NCBI RefSeq assembly: GCF_008831285.2
Contig: NC_045138.2
Location: 24,523,934-24,587,933, forward strand
Length of the DNA: 64,000 bases
Origin: Nymphaea colorata
Lineage: Eukaryota > Streptophyta > Magnoliopsida > Nymphaeales > Nymphaeaceae
Reading direction: 5' to 3'
Shown here: one piece after another, positions 47,401 through 59,717 of the stretch
Numbering within the stretch: the stretch's first letter is position 1
How the letters are laid out: every line of letters begins with the position of its first letter
Notes under the pieces: generated by a model
Told to the model about the DNA's origin: nothing
The model's input: only the letters and a program-made list of their open reading frames with translations
Databases searched by the model: none
Position numbers and translations under genes: made by a program

Positions 47401-50400
47401 CGAAATTAAGTTTAATGATATATAGCTTTAGGAGAATAGCAGTTCCATATTGCTAACCACATCGATCGTGACATAAATTTATGGAGGCCTTTCTATTATT
47501 CCAACTAATAAATAGCCTCCTTTTTATTGGAAAATTGAATGTGTTGGTTGGTTGAAAGAAAAACACAAAGAAGAAAAAAAACAAGATGTGAACTAATATT
47601 AAATGAAATGATGAAAATGTATACTTATGCTCACTTTTTTTTTTCTCAATAATTCATCATAATAAACCAAATGGCCATAATGAGTGAGCCACCAGAATCA
47701 CCATTCACTCACTCCCCTTTTATTATTCAAACTAATAATTAGTGTTAATTTTGTCAGCTATATATGATCAACTGAATGGAAGAGAGGTGTGATGGAGATG
47801 CGGTCAACACTAAAAATAGTTTTCTTTTCCTTTTCAAGTTATGTTTTTTCTTTTTTGAAATGGTTACATATTGCTCTTTTTTTGAGGTATTTTTTTCAGA
47901 GAAGAGCAAAAGTGCCTTTAAAACAAAGAAATTATTTTGAAATAGACCACGAAATTAACACTGCAAAACGGCCGACCTCCTCATTCAACATCGCGTATAA
48001 AAGAGAGGAATGTTGCTAGCAGATGCTATTTCTATGAACAAAGGAGGACGAACCAGAAGATCATCTATTGAGAATTGGGTGGTGCACAGTGTGTCACAAG
48101 AATTTGAAACCAGAACACTTATTTGCTTAATATTCGAAGCGCCTGACTACTGCCTTTCCGTATTGGTTCTTCGAACTAATGGAAGACCATAACAAAACTA
48201 CAAATTTTTTCAGAATAATAATACTCCCAGCTGCGGCTGTCATGGAAAGATATATGTGATGTTTTATTGTTTCCTGTAGAGGAGCATATAATGTCACTCA
48301 AGCGTACATCCATTCGTATATAACTTATAGACACGAATATTGTTTGCGCTGGATTCTTGCCTCGTCAGATTGGACAAAGATAAATTTTTACGCTGTGTAC
48401 GCATTAATTGGTGAAGATCAGGAGTGAAGAAGATCAGTATTGCAATCAGAAGCCCAATATTGTGGTTGAGTGCTCCAAGGGTCAAGGTATACCCAGTAGC
48501 TGCAATCACCATGGTGGAAAAAACTTGCAAATTTTTTTTTATTGGTTCTATTATTGGTTGATGTGGTCTCCTTGAATTATGTGCGGCACAGAAAAATCTT
48601 AGTAATTTATGGGAACTCTCCCTCCACTTTCAATGCAATTGAAGAACGTCTGTTGTCCTGACCGCATTGTGACATTAACGGTGGTAAAAAACAGTAGAAT
48701 GCTCAAAAGAGTAAAGGTAAACTAATTTGATTTGAAAATGTCTAACATTGTTTCCGCTGAGGGACTTCCGATATGTACATCACCGATAATGCTCGTGAAA
48801 GTTCTATATTATATATGTGGAACATAGAATGAGACAACTAATGCACAAAAGAAACATAAACTAAATAAATTAAGCTCCTCTTGATAACCTTGTAAGGGCA
48901 GAGAAGATGAAGGAAAGAACAAGCCTTGTATGAAATGGGTGTTGAAGTGCTGAATGACAAAAAACTGAACATACCCTCGATAAGAAAAGCAAGAACACCC
49001 TTTTTCATGGTGAGAGGCCAAACGCACATGGGCCTTGAATAGGACAAAACATGGAAGGGACATTTGTAGTTAATTATGATCTTCAAGGAGGTGCAAAATT
49101 CAATAGTCTGGATAGCTCCTTTAAAAAGCAGGAAAAAAAAACGGAGAGAATTATGTTCTACTGATTCAGGCTTGGGTCCGAACGAACATGATCTGTTGGG
49201 TTTAATTGAAAAGATCACGAGCTCGCGTTCAAATTCAAACTCAAACATGACTAACGATGGAAAAGTACCAGCATTTACTATTGGCAAGGGAAAATGTTAA
49301 TGCAGTACACTCTCCAGCTGCTGTACCCATTACCAATGCACCAGCAAAAATAACATTATTCATTGAATGTCCTGCAATTCGCAATGGACGTGAAACACGT
49401 GAGGGAAATCTTGAAAAAAATATTAAGTTTCACTGAGCATGTGGCGTGAGTGAAACGTTAAAAGTTTCAAGCTGAAAGCTTTAGAGCAAGTCCCAATCCT
49501 GTCATTTTGTTGCAGAAGCTTTCTGATACATAGTGTTATCTAATTTGGTGGTGTCAGCTCACTCCGATAACCTTTCTCATAGTTTAGAATCCCAAAAATG
49601 TGTTTGTGTAGTTTGCAGAATACTTTTACTGACAAAAACCTTTTTCTGAGCAGTTACACTGGGCCTCATAGTTAGAAGCATGATCCATTGTATCCTGTAC
49701 TGTAACGTAAAAAGAACTCGAAAGATACTTAAAGAACCTTTTCTTAGAGTCGATCTTGTGGTATTGGCAATTGACAGAAGAGATTGACATGTCTCTTCTG
49801 TCTAACATCCTCATGTTTCGGTCTGTTTGGATCAGACATGTGGCCAAGATAAGTTGATGTTGGCAAATTGGAACATGTACTTGGCTTTGGGGAGATACTT
49901 CGAAGAGGCTAAAGCTCCTCTTCTCTTGTCCCTCTTCCTAGAGTTCATGCTTACTCCTTTAAAACTTTAAAACTCGAGAGTAGTGTATGAGTAGTGTATG
50001 TTACTGTTTATAATATAGATGAATAGCCGTCAGCTAGAATGGAGCTGATGACTGCCCTTTCACCAATCCACTAGGGGAGGCATACTTTGGCTTTGGTATG
50101 AAGTAGTTTGGCCTGACCTTGGCTAATGCCTGTCTTGTCTGCTGTGGAGCGGAAGAGTGGGAGGTCCACCTGTTTCTTAGGCGCAGATGAGCTAAGAAAG
50201 TGTGGGAACAGGTTCAATCTCAGTTTGATGTCAAAGTGAAAGGGTTGGACTCGGTTGCGGACGCGTGGAGCTGGCGTATCGGGGCTATAGATCTAAATCC
50301 AAGTGCATTTTTCCGGTTTCCCCTGTGGTCATACGGGGATATGACGCTGGAGGAATTGGAGTTTTCATGAAGGAACTGCTTTGTGGAGATGGTTGGTTCA

Positions 50401-50606
50401 TGGTTGTATTCTTCTTTTCAGAAACAAAACAAGCAGAGGTCGGAGGAGGAGAAAAGAATTTGATTAGACGTCGAGCCTGAATGGGCCTCAAAGTCGAGGT
50501 TAGACGTAGTTCTTGCTCATCGCTCAGTCATCTAAAGATTTCATTTAACACAAAATCCGGATTTAATAAATTAGGAGCAACTAGGTTTCGGATTTCGTCT
50601 GTATTG

Positions 50607-50634
50607 GATCTAGATCTAGATCTAGATCTAGATC
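50607..50634. repeat. GATCTA hexamer tandem array
   Basis: About 4.7 copies of the hexamer GATCTA, which reads as overlapping palindromes (AGATCT, TCTAGA). Short and intergenic, probably a simple microsatellite. Confidence 0.9.
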
Positions 50635-51420
50635 CGATCCTGCTGACATGAACGGGTTTGATAAAAAAAAAAAAAAAGAAAGAAATCTTAAGTGCCGAAG
50701 GTAGACGTCAAAGCCGTCACTTCGAAGGAATATGAGGATTCGATGAAGGCAAGTCTCGTCGGCCAATCCAAGGCGCCTTCGTGGGTCCCAGTTTTAGAAT
50801 CTTCCGGCAGTCTTTGATGGGGCCCTCACCTTCCCTTCCCCACATTGGCGTTTAAGGCTCTCCTTGCATCTTTTTTCTTCTCCACAAAATTTTGTAGTTA
50901 TTGGAAGATATTTTCGTTACGAGTTTTTTTTTTTTTCGTTTTTGGGTGGACGAGAGGTGCCTACGATCGCACTCAATTCCGCAAACAAGTTTATTTTTTT
51001 GTTGAACATAATTTTTTTTTTCCAGTCTTAATTTATGAATGTCTGCGAATCATATGCACAAAAAAACATTTTATATGTAAAAAGAGTCATATTTTCCATC
51101 GCCTTAGGATTCGAAGTTTCTGGGCACGGGTTGCAGGTAGTTTTGCTCAAAACAGCATTTACAATGGAGTGCGTTCAGTAATGGACTGCGTACGCTGAAA
51201 TTTGAAGTTCTTTTATTATTTATTTATTTTTTCACGTATGCAAACTCATTAAGATGCAAATTATTTGGTCAGAGTGCTCACATCAGTTTTCATGAATGCC
51301 TGAAAATCTAGGACCACACATACACACGCACGAGAGGCCACATGTAGTGAGCATTTGGATCTTGTTTGTCAAATGAACAGCTAGCTTCACGATTTTAATC
51401 TTAAATTTGTGGGCTATAGG

Positions 51421-51583
51421 TAGTGGTGGAGCTACAAATTTTGGATGAAAAAGCATTGATCCAAAACTTTTGTTCTTGGAGGGGCACCAATTTATATAAA
51501 TAAGAAACCAAATTTTTGAAAGCAGCAACATATGAATAAGGTATTTTTGTGGAGCTCGTGTGGGCAAGGAGGCTGCGCCACTG
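51421..51583. mobile_element. decayed hAT-type MITE (163 bp)
   Basis: The left end TAGTGGTGGAGCTAC and the right end (reverse complement CAGTGGCGCAGCCTCC) are variants of the plant terminal motif CAGTGGCGGAGCC. The 8-bp flanks GCTATAGG and GTTGTAAG differ at three positions, all transitions, as expected of an old target-site duplication decayed by cytosine deamination. The interior is AT-rich and non-coding. Confidence 0.5.
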
Positions 51584-52091
51584 GTTGTAAGCCATTGATT
51601 TGTTCTAGTTGTGGAAAATCTGGCTCTTTTGTTCACAATAAGACAACCGGAGAGCGCGAATTTACAAGTTGAAACCTGTGGATCACAAGTGCATAGTCAA
51701 AATAAGAGAAAAAGGAAGCGAGAAATTGTGGTGCGTATAGATTTGAATGTGTGTTTGGAACATGGACGCATGCGTATATACTCAGGGGTAGAGGCATATA
51801 TGGAGAGTGTGCGTGTCCCAACCTTGAGTTTTTTATTTGTCCCGCACAAAACAATCCCAGATTCCCAGAACCGCCTGGGACCCTCCTTTCCTGTTTGCTT
51901 GATCTCTTGACCACAAAAAAAGGAAAAAGAGGTCACCAATTCGAACACCCCAAATCCTCGACGTCTACATATCTTCACCAGACGCCTTCATGGCCCCCTG
52001 AATCACCCTTTATCCTCTGGTTTTTTCGGCCAAAACCCCCTACTTCTATCTCCTCCTCCACCTCTCAAACGCCCCAGCAATAAAAAAAAAA

Positions 52092-55000
52092 ATGGCCTCA
52101 CTGAGCAGCATCTCTCCACAGAGGTTCTCACAGATCACAAAACCCATCGTGGGCAGATCCCAAACCAATTCGAGATCCAGCTCGAGTGCCTTGACCACCA
52201 TCAGAGGGCCCTCCGGCTCTTCCCTCTCGCATCAGAAGGCCAAGAAAAGTCCTTTAAGGCCGGTGTTTGGTTCGGAGAAGAGGAATTGGGCGGTGAGGTC
52301 TGTCGTTGAAGAGATAGATGTGATTCCTATTCGGAACGGTGAGCCCATTAATTTGAAGGAGGAAGGTGGTGAGAGCTCCAATTTGGTGCCCGTTGGGGGC
52401 TTCGCTACCGATGGTGGTCGTCTCTCTTTTGAGAGTGGGATGGGAATTGGGGACACCATGGTGGAGGGGTTCCCTGGTTCCTCGCCTTCTTCATCCAACC
52501 AGGGTGGGGATGGAGACAACAAGATGGTGGATAGGGCCATCAACGCGGCGATAGTTCTTGCTGCCGGCACGTTCGCCATCACTAAGTTGCTCACTATCGA
52601 TCACGACTATTGGCAGGTGAGTGATTTCGTGTTGGTCTTATTTTGTTGTTTGGCTGCTTGTTTTCGAGAGTTTTCGTGATGTTTGTAGCTTCTAATTTTG
52701 AAGAAAAGTGGTTCGGAAGTTTTATTTGGAGACTTGGACTAATGACTATCGTCTTAGATTGTCATCTAAGACATGATAGGGGTTCTATTTGGTTCTTGCA
52801 TTATTCTGGATTGTTTTCGTTTATGAGAAAATGGTTTTGTATTTGGGGAGCTTAAAAATTAACTTGCTGTTGGATGTATTTCTAGAATTACTACTATTAC
52901 TAAATAGCCAGGGAATTTAGTTCGTGGCATCCTGCTTTTTCTCAGGAAATTAATTGGTTCTAACTTCTAAGTGGTTTATTGTACGGTCCCTTTGTCGGTT
53001 TTAGTGAGAAATATTTTCTTTGCATATTTGCGTGACAATTCCTATTATAATTGTTCTGTCGTACCGGAAGAATAATTATCTGTTGCATGGTGTGGGTTTC
53101 ACAGTGCTGTTGTTCCATAATGGGCTTCAACCTTTTCCTTTGTTGTTCTAGGTACTTCCTTTGAGTTTGTGAGCTTTTCATCGTTCACTACGAAAAATGT
53201 TCATGTGAACATTATGTGCAGAAAAGATTTGAAATAATCCAGAAAACTAATGTCATCACGGGTGAAGATGTTTCTCTTAGTCTATTAGACATAATTTGAT
53301 TATTAAGATGAAATGTTTTAACATGAGCACTTCTACATGTGTAGGTCGGTACAATTTGAGCAAGCTGCCCGTGGAATTCTTCACCTAGATGCTGAAAAAA
53401 AAAAATTCATATGTTTGTTGCGTGTGTTGCAATTGGCAGAATTCTAAGGTGACTGACGTTATATAAGAAGAAACCAGGAAACAGGAGTCATGTAGTTACG
53501 CATGTACTTGGACAAGGCTTGATAATGACGATAAACTTCTTGATGTTTTGTGTTTATGTCTAATATGAGTTACAATAATCATAAGATTATGGAAACATGT
53601 TTATTTCTCACCCTCTTATTTTTTGAAAGTTTTGTAGCTTCAGATGAAAAATGAGTATTATTCGTGGGGCTAATGATGTGTGTCATGACATCTGTTTGTT
53701 GTGTATTATTTCCCATGTGAAATTTATCTTGGATTTTGAAGCCTTTGGTTCACTTCAGAGAGTTACAGTTCTGTTAAAAGATGTGTTTCTGTATCAGTAT
53801 GACCTGCTTCTAGTTCTTGTTTGGTCTCTTGATTGTTGTTTCTCTGCAAAATTGCAGGGTTGGACCCTTTATGAAATTGTAAGATATGCTCCCCAGCATA
53901 ACTGGACAGCATACGAAGAGGCTTTGAAGACAAATCCAGTCCTAGCAAAGATGATGATCAGTGGAATAGTTTACTCAATTGGCGATTGGATTGCTCAGGC
54001 AAGATTAGTGCTAGATAAATTATAACTGATGTACTATATTCTTTCACTGTATGTGGAAATAGACATGATTTAGTTGATTCCTAGTTTCTCTTTCTTATAT
54101 TTTTCTGAAATTGCAGTGTTACGAGGGAAAGCCAATCTTTGAGTTTGACCGTGCTCGAATGTTCAGATCTGGCCTTGTTGGATTTTCATTGCATGGCTCT
54201 CTCTCTCATTATTACTACCACTTCTGTGAGGTACTCGGATCTTCAATATGCCCATAAAATGGCAGTTACCGGAGTGGCTTGTTATTAGCTAGAGGTTTAA
54301 TTACTGAAGCAGCATAATATTTTCTGCAGGCTCTGTTTCCATTTCACGACTGGTGGGTGGTTCCTGTAAAAGTAGCATTTGACCAAACTGCATGGTCAGC
54401 TTTTTGGAATAGTATTTACTTTGTTGTACTTGGGTTCTTGCGCCTTGAGTCTCCAGGAAACATATTCTCCGAATTGAAGGCAACATTTTGGCCGATGTTA
54501 ACAGTAAGTTTATGGCAATCTGCCTTGATATTGTTTGGAATCTTGAAACTTTTATACAACATGATATTCTATTCAGTGCTAAGGAGGTCCAGTGTCTGAA
54601 GTTCTGCTGAAATTTACCTTCCTCTCTTAATCTGAAAATGTAGACTTAAAGTGAAAAAGAAGAGTTTGGAAAATTTAAGCAAAGATAGAATTATTTCTGG
54701 TCAATTATTCACAATTTTAGATGACCTGTTGTTCTCCGTCTGCATTTTATGGTCCACTTTGTATTTTCTATGTTTTGATACAATTTTTTTTCCTCACCTT
54801 GTCAATTATACATGTGCAGGCAGGGTGGAAACTTTGGCCGTTTGCACACTTGATTACGTACGGAGTCATACCTGTTGAGCAGAGGCTTTTGTGGGTGGAT
54901 ACAGTGGAGTTGATATGGGTGACCATATTATCCACGTAAGTTATTTGCTTCATCCTCACGCCTCTGGGTATAGTGTTACTTTGGGCTAACCAGCTAACTA

Positions 55001-55192
55001 TCAATCTTTTTCTTTGAACTTGTATGCAGTTATTCAAATGAGAAATCGGAAGCTAGAAATGCAGAGGCATCATCAGATCCAAATGACGAAAATTCATCCA
55101 CCGTTTCAGTGGTACGAGGAGTGCTTCTTAATTTTCTAACCAGAATATTTGGTTATTGTTTCTGATGTTTTTCATCTTCCCCCCAGGAATGA
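52092..55192 (+). CDS. Mpv17/PMP22-family membrane protein, plastid-type N-terminus
   Basis: Seven exons: 52092-52616, 53858-53998, 54117-54230, 54330-54503, 54820-54935, 55030-55111 and 55187-55192, about 385 residues. The first 60-70 residues are Ser/Thr/Arg-rich and poor in acidic residues, typical of a chloroplast transit peptide. From DYWQ|GWTLYEIVRYAPQHN onward come the family marks: GIVYSIGDWIAQ, WWVVPVKVAFDQTAWSAFWN, AGWKLWPFAHLITYGVIPVEQRL and ELIWVTILSTYSNEKSEAR. It most resembles the Arabidopsis protein at At4g03410. Mpv17/PMP22 proteins are four-span membrane proteins proposed to form channels in peroxisomes, mitochondria or plastids; transport specificity is unknown here. Intron 2 (53999-54116) starts with GC rather than GT. 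The final intron is short, and if unspliced the frame ends at 55165 with 16 different final residues. Confidence 0.9.
53999..54116 (+). other. GC-AG intron in Mpv17-family gene
   Basis: The exon end is CAG followed by GCAAGA, and the intron ends TTGCAG before TGTTACGAG. No GT donor nearby keeps the conserved WIAQ-CYEGKP join. CAG|GCAAG is the usual strong form of GC donor spliced by the major spliceosome. Confidence 0.8.
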
Positions 55193-56730
55193 GCTAGGAA
55201 CCAGCTGAATGAGAGGAAAAATTACTTGTTTCCTGTGGAACTGCTGCAGGCTGTGGTGGTCTTATGTACATCTCTTTTCCAGCATCACAAAGTGATGCAT
55301 CTCTGCCGCCAGCAATGTGTATATTCTGTAACAGTAGCTTTTGTCCACAAGTATATGCAGTAGCATATTGTTACTGATCTGAGCAACTGTAATTTATAGT
55401 CAGTGATTATTTAATTAGCACACTTGCATACTTGTAGAGCTATCCTCTTTGGCAGGCAAAGTTTTTTTTATGAAAGTTCAGCAAAAGTAAGCTTCCACTT
55501 GATTACTGTCATCAAAAGTTGAGGTCATATGAGAGAATTTAAAATGTGACCCCTGTTTTTAAGTTCTTAAATATGTGAGCGCAGTTTTGATTTGGTAAGA
55601 GTAAAACTTATAATTGTAACCAAGGTGGGAGTCTTGCTGATGTTCATCCGGAGTTCATCTCTCATGTAAGGTGTCCTTTCAACACAAACTGCTGCAAATT
55701 AGATTCTTTGAACAAATTGTTGACTCAAAAAATTCAGATGAATATGAAACAATTGGTACGATGGTTGCAGTTTGTATTTAGGCATTGGTGTCAATGGTGG
55801 AACTCTACGGGCTGTTGTTGGCTGGACGGGGTCGGATCCAAATTTGGTCGCACACCAATGGTCCATTCAAGAGCTGAATCAAGATCCTAAATGTCCAAGA
55901 TAATGCCGTGCCTCCTCAAACAAAAGACAAAGCAAAGGAATTTTAGAGTAGAATTCTTCTATTTGAGGGTTCGATTAGAAAAGTTGGCTGATAAATTTGA
56001 TCACAAACATATTCCTGATTGAAACCATCGATCAAATCCAAAAACTTATTTCAAAATGTTTACATCAGTATGCAATCCAAAGACACTGGTTGGTCTTCAT
56101 TTCATTAGCCATAAAAAGATAATCATCTTTGGATTGGAACCAACAGTCTAGCCAAAACCAAACTTTCCTCAATCTCAAGAAATATGTCAAAAGCGACAAG
56201 ATTCAGATCCAACGCAGGGCCGTGTCTATAACCAAATTAGTGGGGTTTCTAGAATCGGATCAACGGTCTCATTCGGTTCTCGACAACAATGTTACATCTG
56301 GAGGTCGAGTCTTAACCTTATCCTCATGCAGATCTAAATTTCAAGTGCGGGTCAACGTTGATTTCCAAGTCGGTTGATCATTCAGTTGTAAATCTCTTTT
56401 CATTTGAATCCAAATTTGATTAGAAATGAATCTCGTTAAGTCGGGTTAGATCAGATCTAATAATGCCCAGTCTTAAACGGAATCCGACCCGTTTACATGC
56501 CATTGCTCCGCTGGCGCTCACGGGCTGCCGCTGCCAGCGCAACCCAACTGTGAATGTGCTGGACTTCCATTGGAGCCCGAAGACCCTTCGTCATCGTGGC
56601 ATCCACCAAGTAACGCGGCTTAATTTCAGCGCGCAACACAACGGGGCACACTTGATCGCCTGTCGTATATCCGTTTTGTGTTTGTAGGGTACCAGGTATC
56701 TTTCTCTCGCGCGCTTTCTCGTTCTCCCTT
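55193..56730. other. 3'UTR and intergenic DNA
   Basis: The first few hundred bases are the likely 3'UTR of the Mpv17-family gene. The rest is AT-rich with scattered GATCCAAAT and GGATCAACGG-type motifs that recur elsewhere in the window. From about 56460 the sequence becomes GC-richer and promoter-like. No other gene is supported. Confidence 0.5.
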
Positions 56731-56733
56731 TCC

Positions 56734-56787
56734 GCCGCTCTATCTCTCTCTCTCTGCAAGCACAAAGAGAGAGAGAAAGCGAGCGGC
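56734..56787 (+). promoter_or_regulatory. 5'-leader stem-loop before the micropeptide ORF
   Basis: GCCGCTC (56734-56740) pairs exactly with GAGCGGC (56781-56787). Inside, a CTCTCTCTCTCT run pairs with GAGAGAGAGAG, with a small internal loop and the apical loop GCAAGCAC. The stem-loop ends 25 bases before the ATG at 56813, well placed to slow scanning ribosomes if it is in the mRNA. Confidence 0.6.
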
Positions 56788-56812
56788 TGATCAATCTCTC
56801 TGAGAGGCACCA

Positions 56813-56959
56813 ATGGAGAAGATGGCGAATGTGGGGGGCGGAAGAAGCAGGAACCACGGGTCGACCACCTTCTTCGTGACGCTTGACTACCTCTTCATTA
56901 TTGTCTTCATCTGCTTCCTCCTTTTTTTCCTCTCCAAGATGGTTGGGGTCGGATTCTGA
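56813..56959 (+). CDS. 48-residue single-span membrane micropeptide
   Basis: The ORF starts at the ATG in ACCAATGGAG context and ends TGA at 56957-56959. The N-terminus is Gly/Arg/Asn-rich (MEKMANVGGGRSRNHG), followed by STTFFVTLDYLFIIVFICFL and a hydrophobic tail to SKMVGVGF, so about 22 residues would span a membrane. I believe similar 40-50-residue plant proteins with a TTFFVTLDYLF core exist, but recall no function. Supporting a real gene are a GC-rich promoter-like region, a CT-rich leader, and a likely 3'UTR intron (57032-58696). A possible second in-frame start is the Met at codon 4. Confidence 0.6.
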   Translation: MEKMANVGGGRSRNHGSTTFFVTLDYLFIIVFICFLLFFLSKMVGVGF

Positions 56960-59717
56960 TTCCGCCTCCCCTATCCTTACAACAATCGAGAATCTCTTCT
57001 TCATTCTCGCTGAATCACCTAACAGATCCATGTAAGGATCCAATGCTCTCTCTCTTTCTCTCGGTGGCTGACGTGCTTGTTAAATTTACAATGTAGATTT
57101 TTAGGATATGTATTTATTCATGTTAAGATCCTGAAATCCTAGTTTGATACGTTACGGTAGCCGTAGGCGGTGTTTATTCTACTTTTTCTTGTTCACGCTC
57201 TTTTGTGTGGATTTAGCTACATTGGTTTTTATTATGGTTAATTTTAATTTCTGAGTGGGGAATCTTCTGCGGTAGTCGCAGTATGGCGTTTACTCGTTTT
57301 TGTATTTTCTGTCACGCCACAGTAAATATACGGTTGGTTAACTACCGTAAGGATTTCCCTTGTATCTCCAGCCGTTATATCATGAAGAGATGAAATCTCC
57401 GTTTTCTATTTCAGAGATAGAGGACCCATTTAGTCACACGGCATGAGGCTTTTTCTTTTCTTTTCTTTTTTTTTTTATTAGCATCTCCTGCCGTTATTCT
57501 CGTGGAAGAGATTTATCAGTTCTTCAGGTTGCGTCTAAAGGAATTGGGCTGTTAGTTTGCCGCCATAGGTTTTCTCTGCATCTTGTGGGTTGCTCTCATG
57601 AAAACGGAGATCGAGCAGAATTTGAGTCAATGCATATGTGCCTATTTTTTTTTCTGATAGAAGTGCCCGTATGTATTTATTGTTATGCTGGGCACTTTGA
57701 TTTCATCTTCCACCTAATAGTGTGATTTGAATTTTTTGATGAATGAATTGGTACCCTTTTCATGATTGGAGAGGTGTATAATAATTCATTTGTTTCTCCC
57801 CCATTTTAACACGAGGGCATGTCTTCCATGTGAACTTCGTAAGTCGTAATAGGTCCAAAATCCACAGCAAGTCAGCGAAGAAATGAATTTGGCCATGTTT
57901 TTCTTTGTTTTGGCTATTGTCAATTGTTTCAATAGTAGTGCCAAGTTATCCTTGGCTACTGTTGTGGTTGGTATTCTGCATCACATTTTGTGATTTTCGT
58001 CATACTGAGGCACAACAAGGAAGTGTTGTTATGATGTCATTTTTTCCTTTGTCTCGGTTCTTGCATCTGGCAACTGCCATCCCAGTTACAGGATGATATT
58101 ATATGAATGGTGCACAGATCGCATGTTGAAGTTTTAGTTTTTTAGAAGTCTACGTGCAAGATGAATGCTTGTGGACAAGATCCAGATGCTTGAAAGAGGA
58201 TTCTCTTTGTAGTGTCTCTAGACAATTTACTGTTTTTATGTGTCTATTACACAAAGATGCGTATTGAATTGGGGCAACTTTAATCTCCTGGTAACATGTT
58301 GCAAGTACAGTTCCTAATTATCAGTTTTCAAGATGCACCTTTGCTGAGACTGTTTTGCGGGCTACTTTGAATTACAGTGTACAAAGTATTTATAAAAGAC
58401 AAAACTGATATAGGGAATTATGGAAAGCAAGGTTTATAAAGTTAACAGTTACTATGAACATGTGAAAAATGCATAAAGCCATAAAACAACAACACCACTT
58501 TGAAAATGTCACGAGTTCCAAATTAATGGTTTGGAAATATCCTTTCCATGGTAAGGTTAGGTTTTTCTGAACAGATGTCCGAAAGAATCTTGATATATCC
58601 TTGATATCATCTGCTTCGATTTTTCTGCAGTTTTTTTATTTAAATATGTTTATCATTATTTGTATCACTTTCACTTACACAATATACTTCTTGCAGCACG
58701 CTGACCCTTTCAAGTAATTGTCAGTCATCCTGCCAACTCCATCATTTCCATCATGAGTTTATTTATTCGTTCTTCTAGGACCTGTGAAACGATGGGTTAA
58801 GAAGATGGGATTTGTCTACATGATATTTAAACTTCTGTTGTACTTGTATGGGATATTGTCTTACAGATATATCATGTCATTTTGAAGGTTCAACTTGGAT
58901 TTTGATCTTATATCGGTAAAAATGTTCTAGTTGAATATTCTTCTTGCATTTGCTTGTTGGATTTTGTTCGATGAGTCTGCAACCTAGTCCTGGATGAGAT
59001 CCATATACCAACCCTCAGATCCTGGGGTTCGTGTTTTTATACAAGGACTCTCATGAATTCATTTTCCTCATTGTCTTCCAAGTATCTGATCATGAAATTC
59101 AATTTGCTTTTACTTGCACATCAGTAGCTTATATCATTTAAATAAGGGATAGCTAACTTTTTGTAATCCTTGATCCTATTATATAATAATACAAAATAAG
59201 GCAACTCAGGATTATGTTAAATGCTTCCAAATCATAATTTTGCAATTTGGTAATCCATGAGATCACATACATGAAATCCCCTTCTACATTTTGCGAGAGG
59301 GCACATGATAAATAGATGGAAACTTCAGTCAGTTTGAACTGGAATAGGACATGTTTTCTTGGATCTTGTATTTGGTCTTATGGCTGCTTTAGTTTCTTCT
59401 TATTTCTTGAGTTTCTGGTGTCTATGTTTCTTTGATTTTTTTTCATTGTGCACTGTTTTTTATAATTATTCTGAAGCGGACTAAAAATGTTTTCTCATCT
59501 TAAGCACATAATGGAAAGCGATGCCAAGCGCTTGGTCAACTAGGCTGATAGCTGAAACATTTAACTGGAAACCAAAACACAGAGCACTTACTCAACTAAG
59601 CCAATTACTAGTGCAACACATTAACGATGGCTCTTGGGGTGACAACACGACAGAGGCATTATTCCTACTCCACTTAGTACGATTACCTGCCTGCTTCTGG
59701 AATGATTAGTTTGCCGA
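56960..59717 (+). other. 3'UTR with likely intron (57032-58696), then intergenic
   Basis: CAT|GTAAGG at 57031/57032 is a good donor, and a pyrimidine-rich tract ending TTCTTGCAG at 58696 is a good acceptor. Bases 58697 to about 58900 would be the last, non-coding exon. The remainder up to the minus-strand cell-wall gene is AT-rich with no supported gene; a short plus-strand ORF at 59521-59709 overlaps that gene's 3' side and is not convincing. Confidence 0.4.

Larger units (their letters stand above)
44466..52091. other. intergenic, no gene supported
   Basis: The first part is the GH3.10 leader and promoter on the minus strand, with no clear TATA box. The remainder is AT-rich. A minus-strand ORF at 48294-48530, with an ATG in good context near 48512, encodes a hydrophobic stretch (AATGYTLTLGALNHNIGLLI) that could be an exon or TE fragment but cannot be identified. 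Also present are a GATCTA hexamer array at 50607-50634 and a decayed MITE at 51421-51583. Confidence 0.45.
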
